A program made the translations under genes and the position numbers. A DNA stretch of 64,000 nt from Diacronema lutheri. Taxonomy: Eukaryota > Haptophyta > Pavlovophyceae > Pavlovales > Pavlovaceae. A model generated the notes under the pieces. That model saw only the letters and a list, made by a program, of their open reading frames with translations, did not search any database and was not told the DNA's origin. Below are positions 16,511 to 27,783 of this stretch, in pieces. Every line of letters starts with the position of its first letter. The stretch's first letter is position 1. The stretch is taken from the NCBI GenBank assembly GCA_019448385.1, contig JAGTXO010000002.1, forward strand, positions 1,612,001-1,676,000, in the 5' to 3' direction.

Positions 16511-19500
16511 TCACCACGGCTTGACCACCATCCGGAGGTCTGGGATCAGCCCGCGAATCGACTCGTTGACCCGCTCGAGAATGGCCGCGCCGCCATCGCG
16601 CCCCAGGATGTCCCGCGGCACGAGCATGCCGTCGAACACGAGCACGATGCGCGGGTCGTCAGCGAACTCGGCTCGGGCGCGCATCAGGCACTCGTGCTCG
16701 AGCGTCTGCCACACGAGCGATAATAGACTCGCGTCGTTGCGAGCCTTCTGCGCGAGGCCCTCGAAGCACGCCTCGCTCCGCAGCACCGCCGCGAGACTCC
16801 GCATCTCACCCGCGAGAAGATCGAGCATCGACCCGTGCGCCACCCCGGGCGCCCCGCCACCATGGAGCGTCTTGTTGAAGATGAGCTTCGCCTCGTCGAT
16901 GGAGCACCCGCGCTCGTCTGCCAGGCGGGCCCTCGCGGCCTTGACGTCGTCGACCAGCAGTCGCAGCGTGGGCGTTTGGACCCCGAGCTGTCGAGCCACC
17001 TCGGCGATGATGCACGGCGCCGCCCCGACCATGTCGACGTCCACGTACTCGCGCTCGGCGATCCGCTTCCGGATGTCCCGGGGGCACCCCTGCAGGTTGC
17101 TCGCCCGCCAGCTCCCGTCGATCACCCCGCCGCCGCACCCCTTGACGTATGCCCGCCCGTACTCGCTCCCATCAGCCGCCTTCTTGCGCTCGTATGTGTA
17201 GTCACCGGGCTTCGGGAACTTTTCAATGTACTCGGTGAGGTCCGTGTCCGGCGACCTGTCGGCGCGCACCACGAGGCACTCCACGCCGATGCTCTCATAA
17301 AACTCAAGCTTGTCATCCGAGGGCGGCGAGGTATTCACGATCTCGACCACGTATACAGGCGTCCCGTCCTCACCAAGACACGCCACATCTGCGACGAGAT
17401 GGCTGCCCGTAAACGGATACTCAGTGCGTGCCCTGACGAACGGCACCGGGCACTTCATGATGCCCGCGTTGAGCTCGTGAGCTACCCTCCCCTTAGTGAC
17501 CAGGTGCCCGATCGACTCGCCGATCCGCTTACTCTGCACGAACGGATCGTCCACGAGCCACAGCTGCGACGCATCGCGCACGCGGCTGGCGCCGACGTAC
17601 GCGAGCTCCGACTTGAACAGGAATCGGATGTCCAGAAACACTCGGGCGGGCGCATCGACTGTCAGACCCTGGCACTGCGAGAACGTGGTGGCAGGCCCCT
17701 CCGTCCAACCGTGCCCCTCCGGGCGAACCTTGGAGAACATCCGTGTACCCTTCGCGACCGTGGCGTCGCCCGAGCTCGCAGCCCAGACGCCACTATCCTT
17801 GACCTCCCGGCACCAATCGATGACCCCCGAACGGATCGTATCGCCCTTACACGAGCACGCCTCTGAGGTGGTGGCCCCGCATGTCTGGCATCTGCGGGTG
17901 GAGGTGAGGATGACGTCGCCCCGCGCCCCATCAAACATCTTCGCAACCTGAGGCCTCGTCACGATCTGCTCCGGCGCGTTCGCGCGGAACGCGTTACGCA
18001 CGAGGTTCCACGTGGCCTCTGGCGGGTCGCACCGGATGAGCGAAGCCCGCATCTGGTCGTGGAGTTCGACGAGCCACTGCGTCGCGCATCGCCGCTGCCC
18101 CGGGACGTGCGAGTGGCGCAGGCCCTCTGGGTTCATCGAAACCGTGGTCATAGGTGTCGCCTGCATAGGCACGAAGCTCACCGGGTCGAAGTCGCCCAAG
18201 AACACCAGCCGTGTACCCCACTTGGCACACCGCTCAATGATCGCTTCCTTCATTTTCTGGGTGAGCATAGTGGCCTCGTCGATCGCGAGCACCGCCGGGG
18301 GGTGCTTCTCGAGGCACCGCACCGAGTCTGAGGTCTGAGCCGGACAATCGCCGAAGAGCCGCGCGTGCGTGGTGGTCTCGCTAAATCGACCCTTTAGGTC
18401 CTGCCTGAGCAGGTGGCTGGGCGAAGCGATCACGACGTCCACGAGCCCCCCCATCGCCACCCGCGTCGTCTTGCCGGCGCCGGCTTGACCGGTGATAAGA
18501 CTCGGCGTATCGTCCAAGAATCCGAGCGCCCCCCACAGATCCTCCTTGAACGGCTCGGCGAGTGACTCAACCGTGGCGTGGTCGAGGCCCGTGTAGCGGA
18601 GCGCGTTGAGCGATGGTGCGAACTGCGTGATGGGCACCTGCTTAAGCCCGGAGGCACCCTTGAACCGGAACGTCGGGAGGATCACCGGGTCCTCGTGCGC
18701 TGCATCCAAATAAATGCCATCCATCACCGTCTCGAAGCGGTATCGAAGCGGGATGACCATGGTCTGCAAGCTCACCCACACCCGGGAGCCGGCGCAAATG
18801 TATGCCGCGATGTGGGCGCCGGTGAACCCGCGGGACTCGGACGACTCTTCGCGGAATTCGATCGTATCCTCGCCGACCATGTACACCCCCCCCGTCCCCA
18901 TGAACCGATGATACCCCCCACTCATATCGAGAATCGCGGCGAATTGCTCGGCGTCCTCCTGCGCACCGTCGATGCGGACCCGGGCACCGTCCGACGGGAT
19001 GTGCATGAGCGTGCCGACCACCTTAGCATAGAAGGCGATTCCACGCCCCTGCTTCTCGTGCGAGGTCTCGTCGAACAGAACGGGCGCGAGGTCGGTCGTC
19101 GTGAGCGCCGTGGTGATCTCGAACCCCACGCCGCACATGCGCAAGAAGCGAGCCTCGAGCAGCGTGACGGACCCCGGGGCACACCACTCTTCTTGCTGGG
19201 TGGAGCGCATGTCGAAGATTCCCTCGATCGTGGTACGTACGTCCTCGTTGCTCGGCATGTGACCATCCGTCACCCCGAGCGCGCGCAGGTGGGTGCGCAG
19301 CGCCTCCGTCAACCCAGCGGCCCCGAGGTCCCACGGCGTGGTAATCACGATGCCCTCGACCGCCCCGTCCAAGATCGCATCGTGCTGGGCGCGCGTCTCG
19401 ACCCTGAAAAAGTGCTGGAACTTTCCAGGTGCGTGGTCTTCGCGCACGAGGAGGCGACCGTGCCCTTGCAGCGCCCTCGTGTACGCCTTGCTCTGGTCGA

Positions 19501-21495
19501 TCTCCCGAGCGAAGCGGTCGCCGCCCTCTGTGTCGAGCCCGGCCGCCGCGTATGCCGGCCACTTGCACCGCCCGGACACCTTGCACGCGGAGTAGAGCAG
19601 TGACTTTGTCTCGGGGGTCAGCGCGCTGTACGGGCACAGCGCCCCCTGGACCGTCTTCATCCACTCGGTTTTCCACTCCTTATAGGGGTTCGTGTCGACC
19701 CAGCTGCGCCCGTCGATCGTCTGGATGGCATATGGGACGCCCTCGCCGGGGTACAGCCGATACGCGAAACGGGCACCCTCCGCCCGCAGCCGCTCCATCT
19801 GGCCGACCATCTCCTCGGTGGGGAGCACGACCGGCGGCTGGAAAGCCGCGGCCGAGAAGATCGTCATCGAAGCTGCCTCGTGCTTGGCGCCAGAGGTCGC
19901 TCGCGCGATCGCCTCCTTCGCGCGGGTGATCATCCGCGCCCGGTCCCATCCCACCTTGTACAATATGGCAGTATGCACGATCATGAACGCCGCGCGGAGC
20001 CGCAGGAAGGGCACGTTCGGAACGACCGCGCACGGCTCGACGTGCCCGCTCGACACGATGCAGAAGCGCGCGGGAGTCCGCTCCGCGCCTCGCGTGTTGG
20101 GTGGGGGCGGCTTGGGGTTCACGATGCGCAGGACGGGCCTCGCGATGTTGTTCGGCAGCGAGATGTGCAGCTCGGTGCGCCGGGCGGCGACGACGATGCG
20201 CGTGAGGAGCGCCTCGTCGCGGATGCCCACTCCTTCCTGGCCGATCTCGTCGCGCAGCGACTCGAGGTCGCGCACCACCGCCGACACGTTCTTCGCGACG
20301 AGCTTCGCGAGATGGCGGGCCTTCCGGAGCTGCTCGCGGGTCACGTTGGCCGCGGGGTCGTACGGGATCTCTGCCACCATCTCGGCCTCGCGCTCGAACC
20401 GGCGGGCGCGCTCGCGCTCGTATCTGATGAGCGGGGTGAGCACACAGTTCTTGATGCTCGCCCGGAGCGGCGCGATCGTGGGTGCTGCCTGGACCGACAA
20501 GACAACCTTCAGCGTGATCTGGCAGTCCATCGCCAGGTACGGCAGGTATATCGGCTCCCCGGGGGGGCGTGGGTATGGGTACTCCTCGGGGAACTTCCCG
20601 GCCAGCCAGCGATACACGCCACCGGCCATTTCTCGAGATGCTTGTAACTCTTAAACTCGATAGAATGGCGCTCGATGATCTCTCCGGATCCGTAGGTTTC
20701 GTACCCCTGAAGCACTCGCTCGCCTTGCATGGTGGTGTAGTACACCGGACTCCAGCGCTCAATTCCCACGATGGAGGTGCTCCCACCAAATTTCACGAAC
20801 CGCCGCCCATCCGGGTAGCCGATGGTCTTGATCGTCACCTCGACGTCGGCCCCATCCATCGGGATGCGCTCGGCGATGGGCAGGCTGTTCATATAGGTCC
20901 TGACGACCTTCCGGAGCGCCCACGGTCCCTGCCAGTTGTAGTCGGCCGGGTAGTCGCGTGCGCGGCGGTGCACCCAAGTCCACTGCGACCGGGGTGGTCG
21001 GGCCTGGGGGGCTATGACCATGAAGCGGTCCGAACGACCCAGGAAGCGGATGGGAGCGGTCTGCGGCAAGACCACCGGCGGCATGCTCTGGGTCCTCAGC
21101 GCGGCAATGAGTCCAGCCCCGAATCCGCCCAGCGCGAAGTGGCGCAGCACCCGTTGAGCGGCCGCGACTTCGGGTCCAACGTACGGCAAGACCGACGCCG
21201 AGCCCGCGGCGGGGGCGGCGCGGGCGGGGGCGCGGGCGGGGGTCGACGAGGAGGATCGCGAGCCGCCCCCGAAGACGGCGAGCATGGACGGGGCGAGGCG
21301 AGGTGCGGGGTGGGGCTGGCTGATCGGGGCAGGCGCCCAACGCGCGGGTCGGGCGCCTACGCCGCTACCGAAGAGGGAACGCATGGGCATGTCGGCACGG
21401 GCATCGAGAGCAGCCTGGCGGGCGGCCGGTAGAAGCCGGGCGCTGTAGCGAACGAGGGGGAAGCTCGAGGGCGTGTTCTCATTGGCGTTGGACAT
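16511..21495 (-). other. SF1 helicase / TV-Pol replication protein region (PLV copy A)
   Basis: This part of the element encodes the large replication protein. Domains, N to C: about 350 residues rich in Ala/Pro then beta strands; a long middle region with DQSKAYTRAL; an SF1 helicase with Walker A GQAGAGKTT, Walker B LAIDEATM, motif III FLGDFDP and motif VI YVGASRVRD; a PD-(D/E)XK-like stretch (LVADVACLGEDG then VYVVEIVNT); and a C-terminal TV-Pol domain with YVDVDMVGAAP (motif A), EAKLIFNKTLHGGG (motif B) and IVLVFDGML (motif C). TV-Pol is a family A-like polymerase known from transposons, virophages and PLVs, often fused to SF1 or SF3 helicases. It takes the place of a family B polymerase. 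Break count is given only at element level. Confidence 0.8.
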
Positions 21496-22305
21496 GACGT
21501 CTGATGGTCGGGGTACATCCAGGCGTCGGAACTTTTTGGGCCCGAATGAACGCACGTGCGCGCGCCACCTGACGCGGGGGGGACGGCCGCCGGTTCGCAC
21601 TTGGGCGCGCCGAGGGGGTGCCGCTCCGGTCGGTGATCGCACGTGCGGGTGGGCGGCGGTCGGGCGGCGGGCGGCGGGCGGCGGCCGGCGCTTCGACCGT
21701 TCCAGGCACTTTTCGCCCTTACGCGCGTAACCCCCCCCCCCCCTCCCCCGCTTCGTCGCGCGACCGGCCGGGCGGTCCTAGTGCGCGATCGTGCGTACCT
21801 GCCAGGACGGTCCTAGTGCGCGATCGCCCGCGCGGCGGGGGGGGGGGGGGGGGCGGTCCTCGTGCACGCCGTGCGGCCGCGCGTTGTGCAGCGTGGTCGA
21901 GGTAGGGGGATTCGAGCTGCGGGCGCTCGTCGACGGTCGTAGCGGCGTCGGCGTTGGCGGTGCGGGCCTCGACTGGGTGCCACCTCTCCCCCGACGACGT
22001 AGTGGCTGTCTGTAAGGGGGGGTGGGGGGGGGGGGGCGGGCATGCTGGTACCCTTTATAAGTATTTTAGATATAGAGGTACCAGGTACCTGGTACCGGAT
22101 GCCGCAGACCCCCCGAAAACTTTATACCCTATAGAGAGTATAAAATACATTCTCACTTTTAAATTTTTTTCTAAAAGTGAGAATGTATTTTATACTCTCT
22201 ATAGGGTATAAAGTTTTCGGGGGGTCTGCGGCATCCGGTACCAGGTACCTGGTACTTTGCATATGTGACAGGTACCTGTGACGCTGAGTGACGCTGGCGT
22301 GGCGT
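21496..22305. other. Right subterminal non-coding region (PLV copy A)
   Basis: No gene is seen. It holds one extra copy of the terminal-repeat unit (21684-21728), G and C runs, repeats of CGGTCCTAGTGCGCGATCG near 21774 and 21812, and the AT-rich palindrome. The lack of genes and the dense repeats suit a replication or end-processing region. Confidence 0.6.
22078..22255. repeat. Perfect 84-bp-arm AT-rich palindrome (PLV copy A)
   Basis: The left arm is 22078-22161, the loop 22162-22171 and the right arm 22172-22255. The arms pair without visible mismatch. The outer part is itself nested (GTACCAGGTACCTGGTAC) and the inner part is rich in A/T (TATAGAGAGTATAAAATACA). It could be a cruciform origin, a transcription stop for the replication gene side, or a small MITE-like insertion; the sequence cannot decide. 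Confidence 0.9.
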
Positions 22306-22911
22306 GCCGGCGGTTATTCTCGCCGCTCTCTCTACGCGCTCGCGACCGGCCGGGCGGTCCTAGCACACGGCCGGTCCGGCGGTCCTAACGCCCCCTCGAG
22401 CTCACCGCGGCGGGCGGCGGGCGGCGCCGGCGGGCGGGCGACGGCCCGGCGCTTAGACCGTTCCAGGCACTTTTCGCCCTTACGAGCCCGAGTGCGGGCG
22501 CTTCGACGCCTCGGCCGACCGACTCCCCCCCCCCCCCACGCGCGCTTAGACCGTTCCAGGCACTTTTCGCCCTTACGCGCTCGAGTGCGGGCGCTTCGAC
22601 GCGCGACCGGCCCGGGCGCGCGGCGCTTCGACGCGCGACCGCCCCGAGTGCCCCCACCTCCCTCCCTCCCCCCGGCGCTTCGACCGTTCCAGGCACTTTC
22701 CGCCCTTACGAGCCCGTGTGAGGGCGATTCGACGCGCGACCGCCGAGTGACCCAAGATCAGGCCGTAACACCTCGACAAACCGACGGAGAGGCAGAAAGC
22801 CCCTTACGAAGACCGAGCAGAGCGCGGAATGAAGCGAAGACACTCGGAAGCTCCGAGCAGGAGGCGTGCGGGAGCCGGGGCGCGACCGTCGGCACGGGCA
22901 TAGAGAGCAGC
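22306..22911 (-). repeat. Right terminal inverted repeat, PLV copy A
   Basis: The inverse of 4210-4811, ending in ...CATAGAGAGCAGC. It abuts the left repeat of copy B directly, so the junction is one long palindrome of about 1.2 kb centred between 22911 and 22912. Confidence 0.92.
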
Positions 22912-23515
22912 GCTGCTCTCTATGCCCGTGCCGACGGTCGCACCCCGGCTCCCGCGCGCCTCCTGCTCGGAGCTTCCGAGTGTCTTCGCTTCATTCCGCG
23001 CTCTGCTCGGTCTTCGTAAGGGCTTTCTGCCTCTCCGTCGGTTTGTCGAGGTGTTACGGCCTGATCTTGGGTCACTCGGCGGTCGCGCGTCGAATCGCCC
23101 TCACACGGGCTCGTAAGGGCGGAAAGTGCCTGGAACGGTCGAAGCGCCGGGGGGAGGGAGGGAGGTGGGGGCACTCGGGGCGGTCGCGCGTCGAAGCGCC
23201 GCGCGCCCGGGCCGGTCGCGCGTCGAAGCGCCCGCACTCGAGCGCGTAAGGGCGAAAAGTGCCTGGAACGGTCTAAGCGCGCGTGGGGGGGGGGGGGAGT
23301 CGGTCGGCCGAGGCGTCGAAGCGCCCGCACTCGGGCTCGTAAGGGCGAAAAGTGCCTGGAACGGTCTAAGCGCCGGGCCGTCGCCCGCCCGCCGGCGCCG
23401 CCCGCCGCCCGCCGCGGTGAGCTCGAGGGGCGTTAGGACCGCCGGACCGGCCGTGTGCTAGGACCGCCCGGCCGGTCGCGAGCGCGTAGAGAGAGCGGCG
23501 AGAATAACCGCCGGC
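22912..23515 (+). repeat. Left terminal inverted repeat, PLV copy B
   Basis: Nearly identical to 4210-4811. It faces the right repeat of copy A with no spacer. Confidence 0.92.
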
Positions 23516-23532
23516 GAGGCTCATCCGCGCGA

Positions 23533-24228
23533 ATGCGAGGTGACCGGGACACCCGCTTTCGGCGCATCAGTCGCGAGCTCGCCACCAGCCCGCGCACCCG
23601 TCGCGTCGAGTTCCCAGACACCGAGCTCGACGCGGGCGACCTGATGCGCCTATCATACCTGCCACGCGGCCCCCAGTTCTCCGCCGCGGCCGACCTAGGC
23701 TACTCGGTCGATCAGGATCTTACGACTCCTGAGACCGCCGTGCTGCGCGACCCACTGGGCAAGCCTGTGATCGTACATCGCGGGTCGGCATCTGCGAAGG
23801 ATTGGCTGCTCTCCGACGTCGCGATCGGAGCGGGCAAGGCCCACCACGACCCGCGGCAGCGAGAGGCGCGGCGGCTGACCGAGCAGGTCCAGCGCAAATA
23901 CGGCCGCGCGGCCGACGCGTTGGGCCACTCGTTGGGAGGGCGCCTCGCCGAACAGAGCGGCGCGGGCGGTCGTGTCATCACGTTCAACAAAGCCGCCGGG
24001 CCGATGGACCTAGCGATCGCCCCGGCGAACGGTGCCCGGCAGCTCGATATGCGTGTGCCGGGGGATGTGGTGAGTGCGCTGTCCAACCGTACGGACCGAC
24101 GGATCGAACGCCGCACGGTGGCGCCCGTTGGACGAGGAGGTATAGCGGGTGCCCACTCGTTGGCGAATCTCCCGAGCCGAAGGTCCAAAGATACCCGTGC
24201 GACTCGTTCATCTAAGCACGGTGCTTAG
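23533..24228 (+). CDS. Lipase-like alpha/beta hydrolase (PLV copy B)
   Basis: Twin of the gene at 4829-5524, with the same GHSLGG elbow and start choice. I see no coding difference from it within the chosen frame. Confidence 0.7.
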   Translation: MRGDRDTRFRRISRELATSPRTRRVEFPDTELDAGDLMRLSYLPRGPQFSAAADLGYSVDQDLTTPETAVLRDPLGKPVIVHRGSASAKDWLLSDVAIGAGKAHHDPRQREARRLTEQVQRKYGRAADALGHSLGGRLAEQSGAGGRVITFNKAAGPMDLAIAPANGARQLDMRVPGDVVSALSNRTDRRIERRTVAPVGRGGIAGAHSLANLPSRRSKDTRATRSSKHGA

Positions 24229-25170
24229 AGGGTCCCGGATGAAGGTCTTGACCGCTGCCGCTGAGACGCCGTAGGTCTCTGCGATTTGCTTATGAGCCTG
24301 TTTGACAGATGTAGTACGGTTGTCAAAAGCGTTCATGACAGCTTCGCGGTTTTCAGCGAGCATCGCTAATGCCGCCTGGCCCGTGAGCGTACCGACCTTT
24401 TCATCCAGCGGAGATTTTGAGATGCCTCCGCTCCCTGAGGCCCCGGGCGTTAGTCCGATCCACGGCGTGCTTGGCGTGATCGGCTGAGGTGGCTGTACAG
24501 GCGTAGACGGGGTGCGCGAGCGTGTGGGCGAGGCCGCAACCATGCGCATAGGTTGAATGAGTGACGAAGGTTGGAGGGGTGCTGGACCTCCGGCAGCCTG
24601 GGGTGCCAAGGGCGCTGTGGTCGATGAAGCGACAGGCTGGAGTGGCTGGGCGAGCGCTCCGACCGGCATGGTGGCGGCCGTTGGTGGAGCAGCCATGGTG
24701 GCGGCCATCGCCTGCGACATCGGGCGGGGTGCCTGGAAGTCGCGGGTCGGCATGATCATAGATGAGAGCGGCTCGCGCACCGCGCTGAACGGCGGTCGGC
24801 GCCCGGGCAGCGTGATCTGCCGAAGCTCCGGGGGGTATGCCGGGTCGAGCTGGATGTCCTCGATCGACGGTGCCGGTGCGAAGACCGAATCGACGGTCCT
24901 AGGGTCGCGCGGCAACCGAGGCAGATTGTCGACGTGCTCGCGCTCGTCCTCGGAATACTCCATCGGCACGTCATGCCGGCGCAGCTTCTCCGAGTACGTC
25001 GAGTGGCGGATGCCTGTGTACCACCGTCGCCCCCCGCTCGTGAAGTGCGAGTGGTACGGGCCGACGTACGGCTCACCGCGCAGCGTAAAGTACGCCATGT
25101 CGGGGCGCGCGTCGTACTGGTTTCGGTCGCCGAGCTTCTCGCGCTCCAGAGCATCGACGAAGGTCGTCAT
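24208..25170 (-). CDS. YVGPYH-motif protein with C-terminal helix-turn-helix (PLV copy B)
   Basis: Twin of 5504-6466, with the same 320-residue three-part layout. The protein appears identical. Confidence 0.6.
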   Translation of the reverse strand: MTTFVDALEREKLGDRNQYDARPDMAYFTLRGEPYVGPYHSHFTSGGRRWYTGIRHSTYSEKLRRHDVPMEYSEDEREHVDNLPRLPRDPRTVDSVFAPAPSIEDIQLDPAYPPELRQITLPGRRPPFSAVREPLSSMIMPTRDFQAPRPMSQAMAATMAAPPTAATMPVGALAQPLQPVASSTTAPLAPQAAGGPAPLQPSSLIQPMRMVAASPTRSRTPSTPVQPPQPITPSTPWIGLTPGASGSGGISKSPLDEKVGTLTGQAALAMLAENREAVMNAFDNRTTSVKQAHKQIAETYGVSAAAVKTFIRDPLSTVLR

Positions 25171-25192
25171 CGGTGCCGTATGCGCGCGGAAA

Positions 25193-26017
25193 TTAATTGT
25201 CGTCGCGCTCGCCCCCCGGTTGGTCCTCGGGCGGCGCGTCGAACCGGATGCGCGCGAACCGGTTGTAGATGTGGCCGCTCGACATATCGAGCGTCATGAA
25301 CTGGTGGGGGTCTGCGCCGGGCGGGAAGACGTGCTGGAAGACCGCTTCGAACATGCGCTTATCGATCGGTACGAGCTCGCTGCGGATGCTCTCGAGCTCA
25401 CTCGTGTTGCTCGGGCGGAACAGAAAGGCGTGCGTCAGCAACTTGCGCGTGCTGAGGGGCAACGCCCGGTATGTCTGTGCGATCAGCCAGACCGACAGTC
25501 GAAGGTGGCGCCGATTGTTCGCGAACCGCTCGAGGTGCTTCCGCAGCTCGGCATCTTTCAGATTGGCCGCGAAATCGTCGATGATGAGCAGCGTGTTCTC
25601 CGGGCGGCGGGCTCGAGCGCGCTGTTCGAGGATCGGCGTGAGTGCTGCGAGCAGCGGGGCGTCGAACGTGTGGTGCACCTTGCGCGGGTCGTGGTGGGCA
25701 AACGGGCTGTTCGTCATCGAGAGAAACGACGCCTGGGGGATCACGAGGTGCACGTGCTCGAAGACGCCCCGGTACACCCGCGGGCTTGCCTGGCAGAGCA
25801 GCGCGGTCGACAGACTCGTCTTACCGCTGCGTGGCGGGCCGAGAAAGGCGACGAAGTGTGCTTGGCGGGGCAGGGGTTCGGGTATGTGCTCGCCCAGACT
25901 GTTGTCCACACTGAACTTGGGGATCGTTAGGTCGATCGTGTGGCCGTCGTCGGTCACGTGCATCGATTGAGGGGATGCCCCGATTTTAAATTCACACGAA
26001 CCGAATGTTGGGCACAT
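25193..26017 (-). CDS. FtsK/HerA-type genome packaging ATPase (PLV copy B)
   Basis: Twin of 6489-7313, with Walker A GPPRSGKTS and Walker B LLIIDDF in place. The protein appears identical. Confidence 0.88.
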   Translation of the reverse strand: MCPTFGSCEFKIGASPQSMHVTDDGHTIDLTIPKFSVDNSLGEHIPEPLPRQAHFVAFLGPPRSGKTSLSTALLCQASPRVYRGVFEHVHLVIPQASFLSMTNSPFAHHDPRKVHHTFDAPLLAALTPILEQRARARRPENTLLIIDDFAANLKDAELRKHLERFANNRRHLRLSVWLIAQTYRALPLSTRKLLTHAFLFRPSNTSELESIRSELVPIDKRMFEAVFQHVFPPGADPHQFMTLDMSSGHIYNRFARIRFDAPPEDQPGGERDDN

Positions 26018-26465
26018 GGCGGACGACCGGTGGCGGCATGTAGTACCGCTGGGGTGCTGGCGGAACCGAGGTCGGGGGCGGGGGCGCGGGCGCGGGCGCG
26101 GGCGCGTAGTAGGTCTGGGGTGCCGGCGGCGTGGGCGCGGGAGCCGAGGCGTACACACCGGCGACCTCGCCCGCCACGCGCCTCGGCAGCATGACCCACA
26201 CGAAATCTTCGCCGGCCAGCCGTTCTGCGCTCTGGACGGGCGGTTCAGGGAGCGCGATAGGGCGCGTGGCCGCCCGCCCGGCTTCGATGAGCGCGCGTCG
26301 CTTGTCGTTGCCCGACTGCAAGTTCCTCAGTAGCCTGGCCCGGCGCGCTTCGGCCTTTGCCTTTACCGCCGAGTCGACGATCGGTGGCGATGGGTCGCTA
26401 GGAGCGGTGAACTCGGGTTGCTCGGTTGGTTCGGTGATGGGGTCGGGGTCGGGGCCGGGGTCCAT
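25992..26465 (-). CDS. Proline-rich protein of unknown role (PLV copy B)
   Basis: Twin of 7288-7761, with the same overlap with the ATPase gene and the same divergent promoter with the penton. Confidence 0.5.
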   Translation of the reverse strand: MDPGPDPDPITEPTEQPEFTAPSDPSPPIVDSAVKAKAEARRARLLRNLQSGNDKRRALIEAGRAATRPIALPEPPVQSAERLAGEDFVWVMLPRRVAGEVAGVYASAPAPTPPAPQTYYAPAPAPAPPPPTSVPPAPQRYYMPPPVVRHVPNIRFV

Positions 26466-26487
26466 CGCGTTATGCACCTCCCGCGCG

Positions 26488-26498
26488 ATTTTTATTTT
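26488..26498. promoter_or_regulatory. AT-rich divergent promoter motif (PLV copy B)
   Basis: Twin of 7784-7794, between the proline-rich and penton genes. Confidence 0.5.
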
Positions 26499-26514
26499 CG
26501 GTCGCAACGGGTCC

Positions 26515-27300
26515 ATGGCACCATCCGGCCGCACCCGCCTGTTCCTCACTTCGGCCCAAGCCGACGTTCTGCCACTCGGCCCCGAGCGCAACGACCGTTG
26601 CATCTTCGACGTCAGCCCCATTCACGCCAACAGCGGGCAGCGCATCGTGTGCCGTCTCGAGAGCGCGTCCATCCCGATCACCCGCCCTTCGATCCACCGC
26701 GGCAACCGCGTGCTGCGCCTGCGCTTCGGCGCGACGCCCATTTCGTACGAGCTCGACTCGCCTCGGGTGATCGGTACGTCGGCGGAGCTCGCGGCCTACC
26801 TCAGCGAGTACTTTGCCGGCCGCGGCTTGGTATGGAGCTTCTCGAGCGATGTGTCGCGGCTCTCGGTGACCAACACGACCACGTCGATCGTCACTCTGCT
26901 CGGCGCGGCGGACGGCTGCACGAGCGCAGGGCTCATAGGTCTCGGCCGGCAGGGCGTCGTCGTGCCGATCGGAGCCACGGTCCAGCTGCCTGCGGTGCCC
27001 GACGTGATGGGTGGCGCGCGTATGGTGCTCGTCGTGGCGGAAGGCCTCGAGTTGGGCTCGTCGGACTCGGGCTCGCTGCTCCGCCCGCGCTCGCACACAT
27101 CGAACATCCTGGCCGCGGTGCCCATCGGCGTTCCGTACGGCGGGCTCCAGCAGTACACCGCGACGACGGGCCTGTCGTTCCCCACGGGGCGTGCGACCAT
27201 TAGCTCGATCGATCTGCAGCTGCTCGACCAGGATGGCGTCGAGTACAACACGAACGGCAGCGAGTGGAGCGCGGTCGTCCATTTCGAGGTCATCGGCTAG
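26515..27300 (+). CDS. Penton (minor capsid) protein (PLV copy B)
   Basis: Twin of 7811-8596; 261 residues, apparently identical. Confidence 0.75.
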   Translation: MAPSGRTRLFLTSAQADVLPLGPERNDRCIFDVSPIHANSGQRIVCRLESASIPITRPSIHRGNRVLRLRFGATPISYELDSPRVIGTSAELAAYLSEYFAGRGLVWSFSSDVSRLSVTNTTTSIVTLLGAADGCTSAGLIGLGRQGVVVPIGATVQLPAVPDVMGGARMVLVVAEGLELGSSDSGSLLRPRSHTSNILAAVPIGVPYGGLQQYTATTGLSFPTGRATISSIDLQLLDQDGVEYNTNGSEWSAVVHFEVIG

Positions 27301-27336
27301 CCGCGTCCCCACGCGCCGCTCTATTTTCCGCGAGGA

Positions 27337-27702
27337 ATGACCACCCACAGAACCCCCAGAATCGCCATGCTCTTCGGTCGATTCGGCGCACGCGTCCGGC
27401 AGTGGGGGCGCACAGCTCTTCCCAAAGCCCAGCTTTTCGGCCGCCAGCTCGCCCAAGGCCTGCACACCGGCGCGCGCATCGCGCGGCAGATCACCGATTT
27501 CGGCGACCGCGCCATCCAGTACGCGACGGACCACCACCTGGGCGGCGATGCGATTCGACCGGTGCTCGACTCGGGCCGCGCGATCCTGGGCGAGGCGCGG
27601 CTCGGCGCGCGCATCGCGGATGACGTGGGCTCCGGCCTCGATGGGCTCGTGACCGGCTTCGAGCGCCGACCGGCAGGCCCGGGGCCCGGTCCGCGGCGGT
27701 AG
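27337..27702 (+). CDS. Small basic protein between penton and major capsid (PLV copy B)
   Basis: Twin of 8633-8998; 121 residues, apparently identical. Confidence 0.5.
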   Translation: MTTHRTPRIAMLFGRFGARVRQWGRTALPKAQLFGRQLAQGLHTGARIARQITDFGDRAIQYATDHHLGGDAIRPVLDSGRAILGEARLGARIADDVGSGLDGLVTGFERRPAGPGPGPRR

Positions 27703-27765
27703 CGTCCCCGCGCGTCCCGCGCGTCCCGCGCGTCGCGCGCGTCCCACGCGCGGCAGCCGGCCGCC

Positions 27766-27777
27766 AATAAAAATGGG
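27766..27777 (+). promoter_or_regulatory. A/T-rich promoter-like motif before the major capsid gene (PLV copy B)
   Basis: Twin of 9062-9073, just before the ATG at 27784. Confidence 0.45.
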
Positions 27778-27783
27778 TGATCC

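Larger units (their letters stand above)
4210..22911 (+). mobile_element. Polinton-like virus (PLV) element, copy A
   Basis: This is an integrated Polinton-like virus of about 18.7 kb bounded by inverted repeats of about 600 bp. Parts in order: lipase-like protein, YVGPYH-motif protein, packaging ATPase, proline-rich protein, penton, small basic protein, major capsid protein, DUF5754-like protein, fibre-like protein, membrane peptide, zinc-finger protein, SF1 helicase/TV-Pol protein, then an AT-rich palindrome. No family B DNA polymerase and no retroviral-type integrase are seen, which separates it from classical Polintons and fits the algal PLV groups that use TV-Pol. It looks nearly whole, with about one break. 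It is very young: its neighbour, copy B, differs only by scattered bases and repeat-run lengths. No matching short flank duplication is visible at the two outer ends of the pair. Confidence 0.9.
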
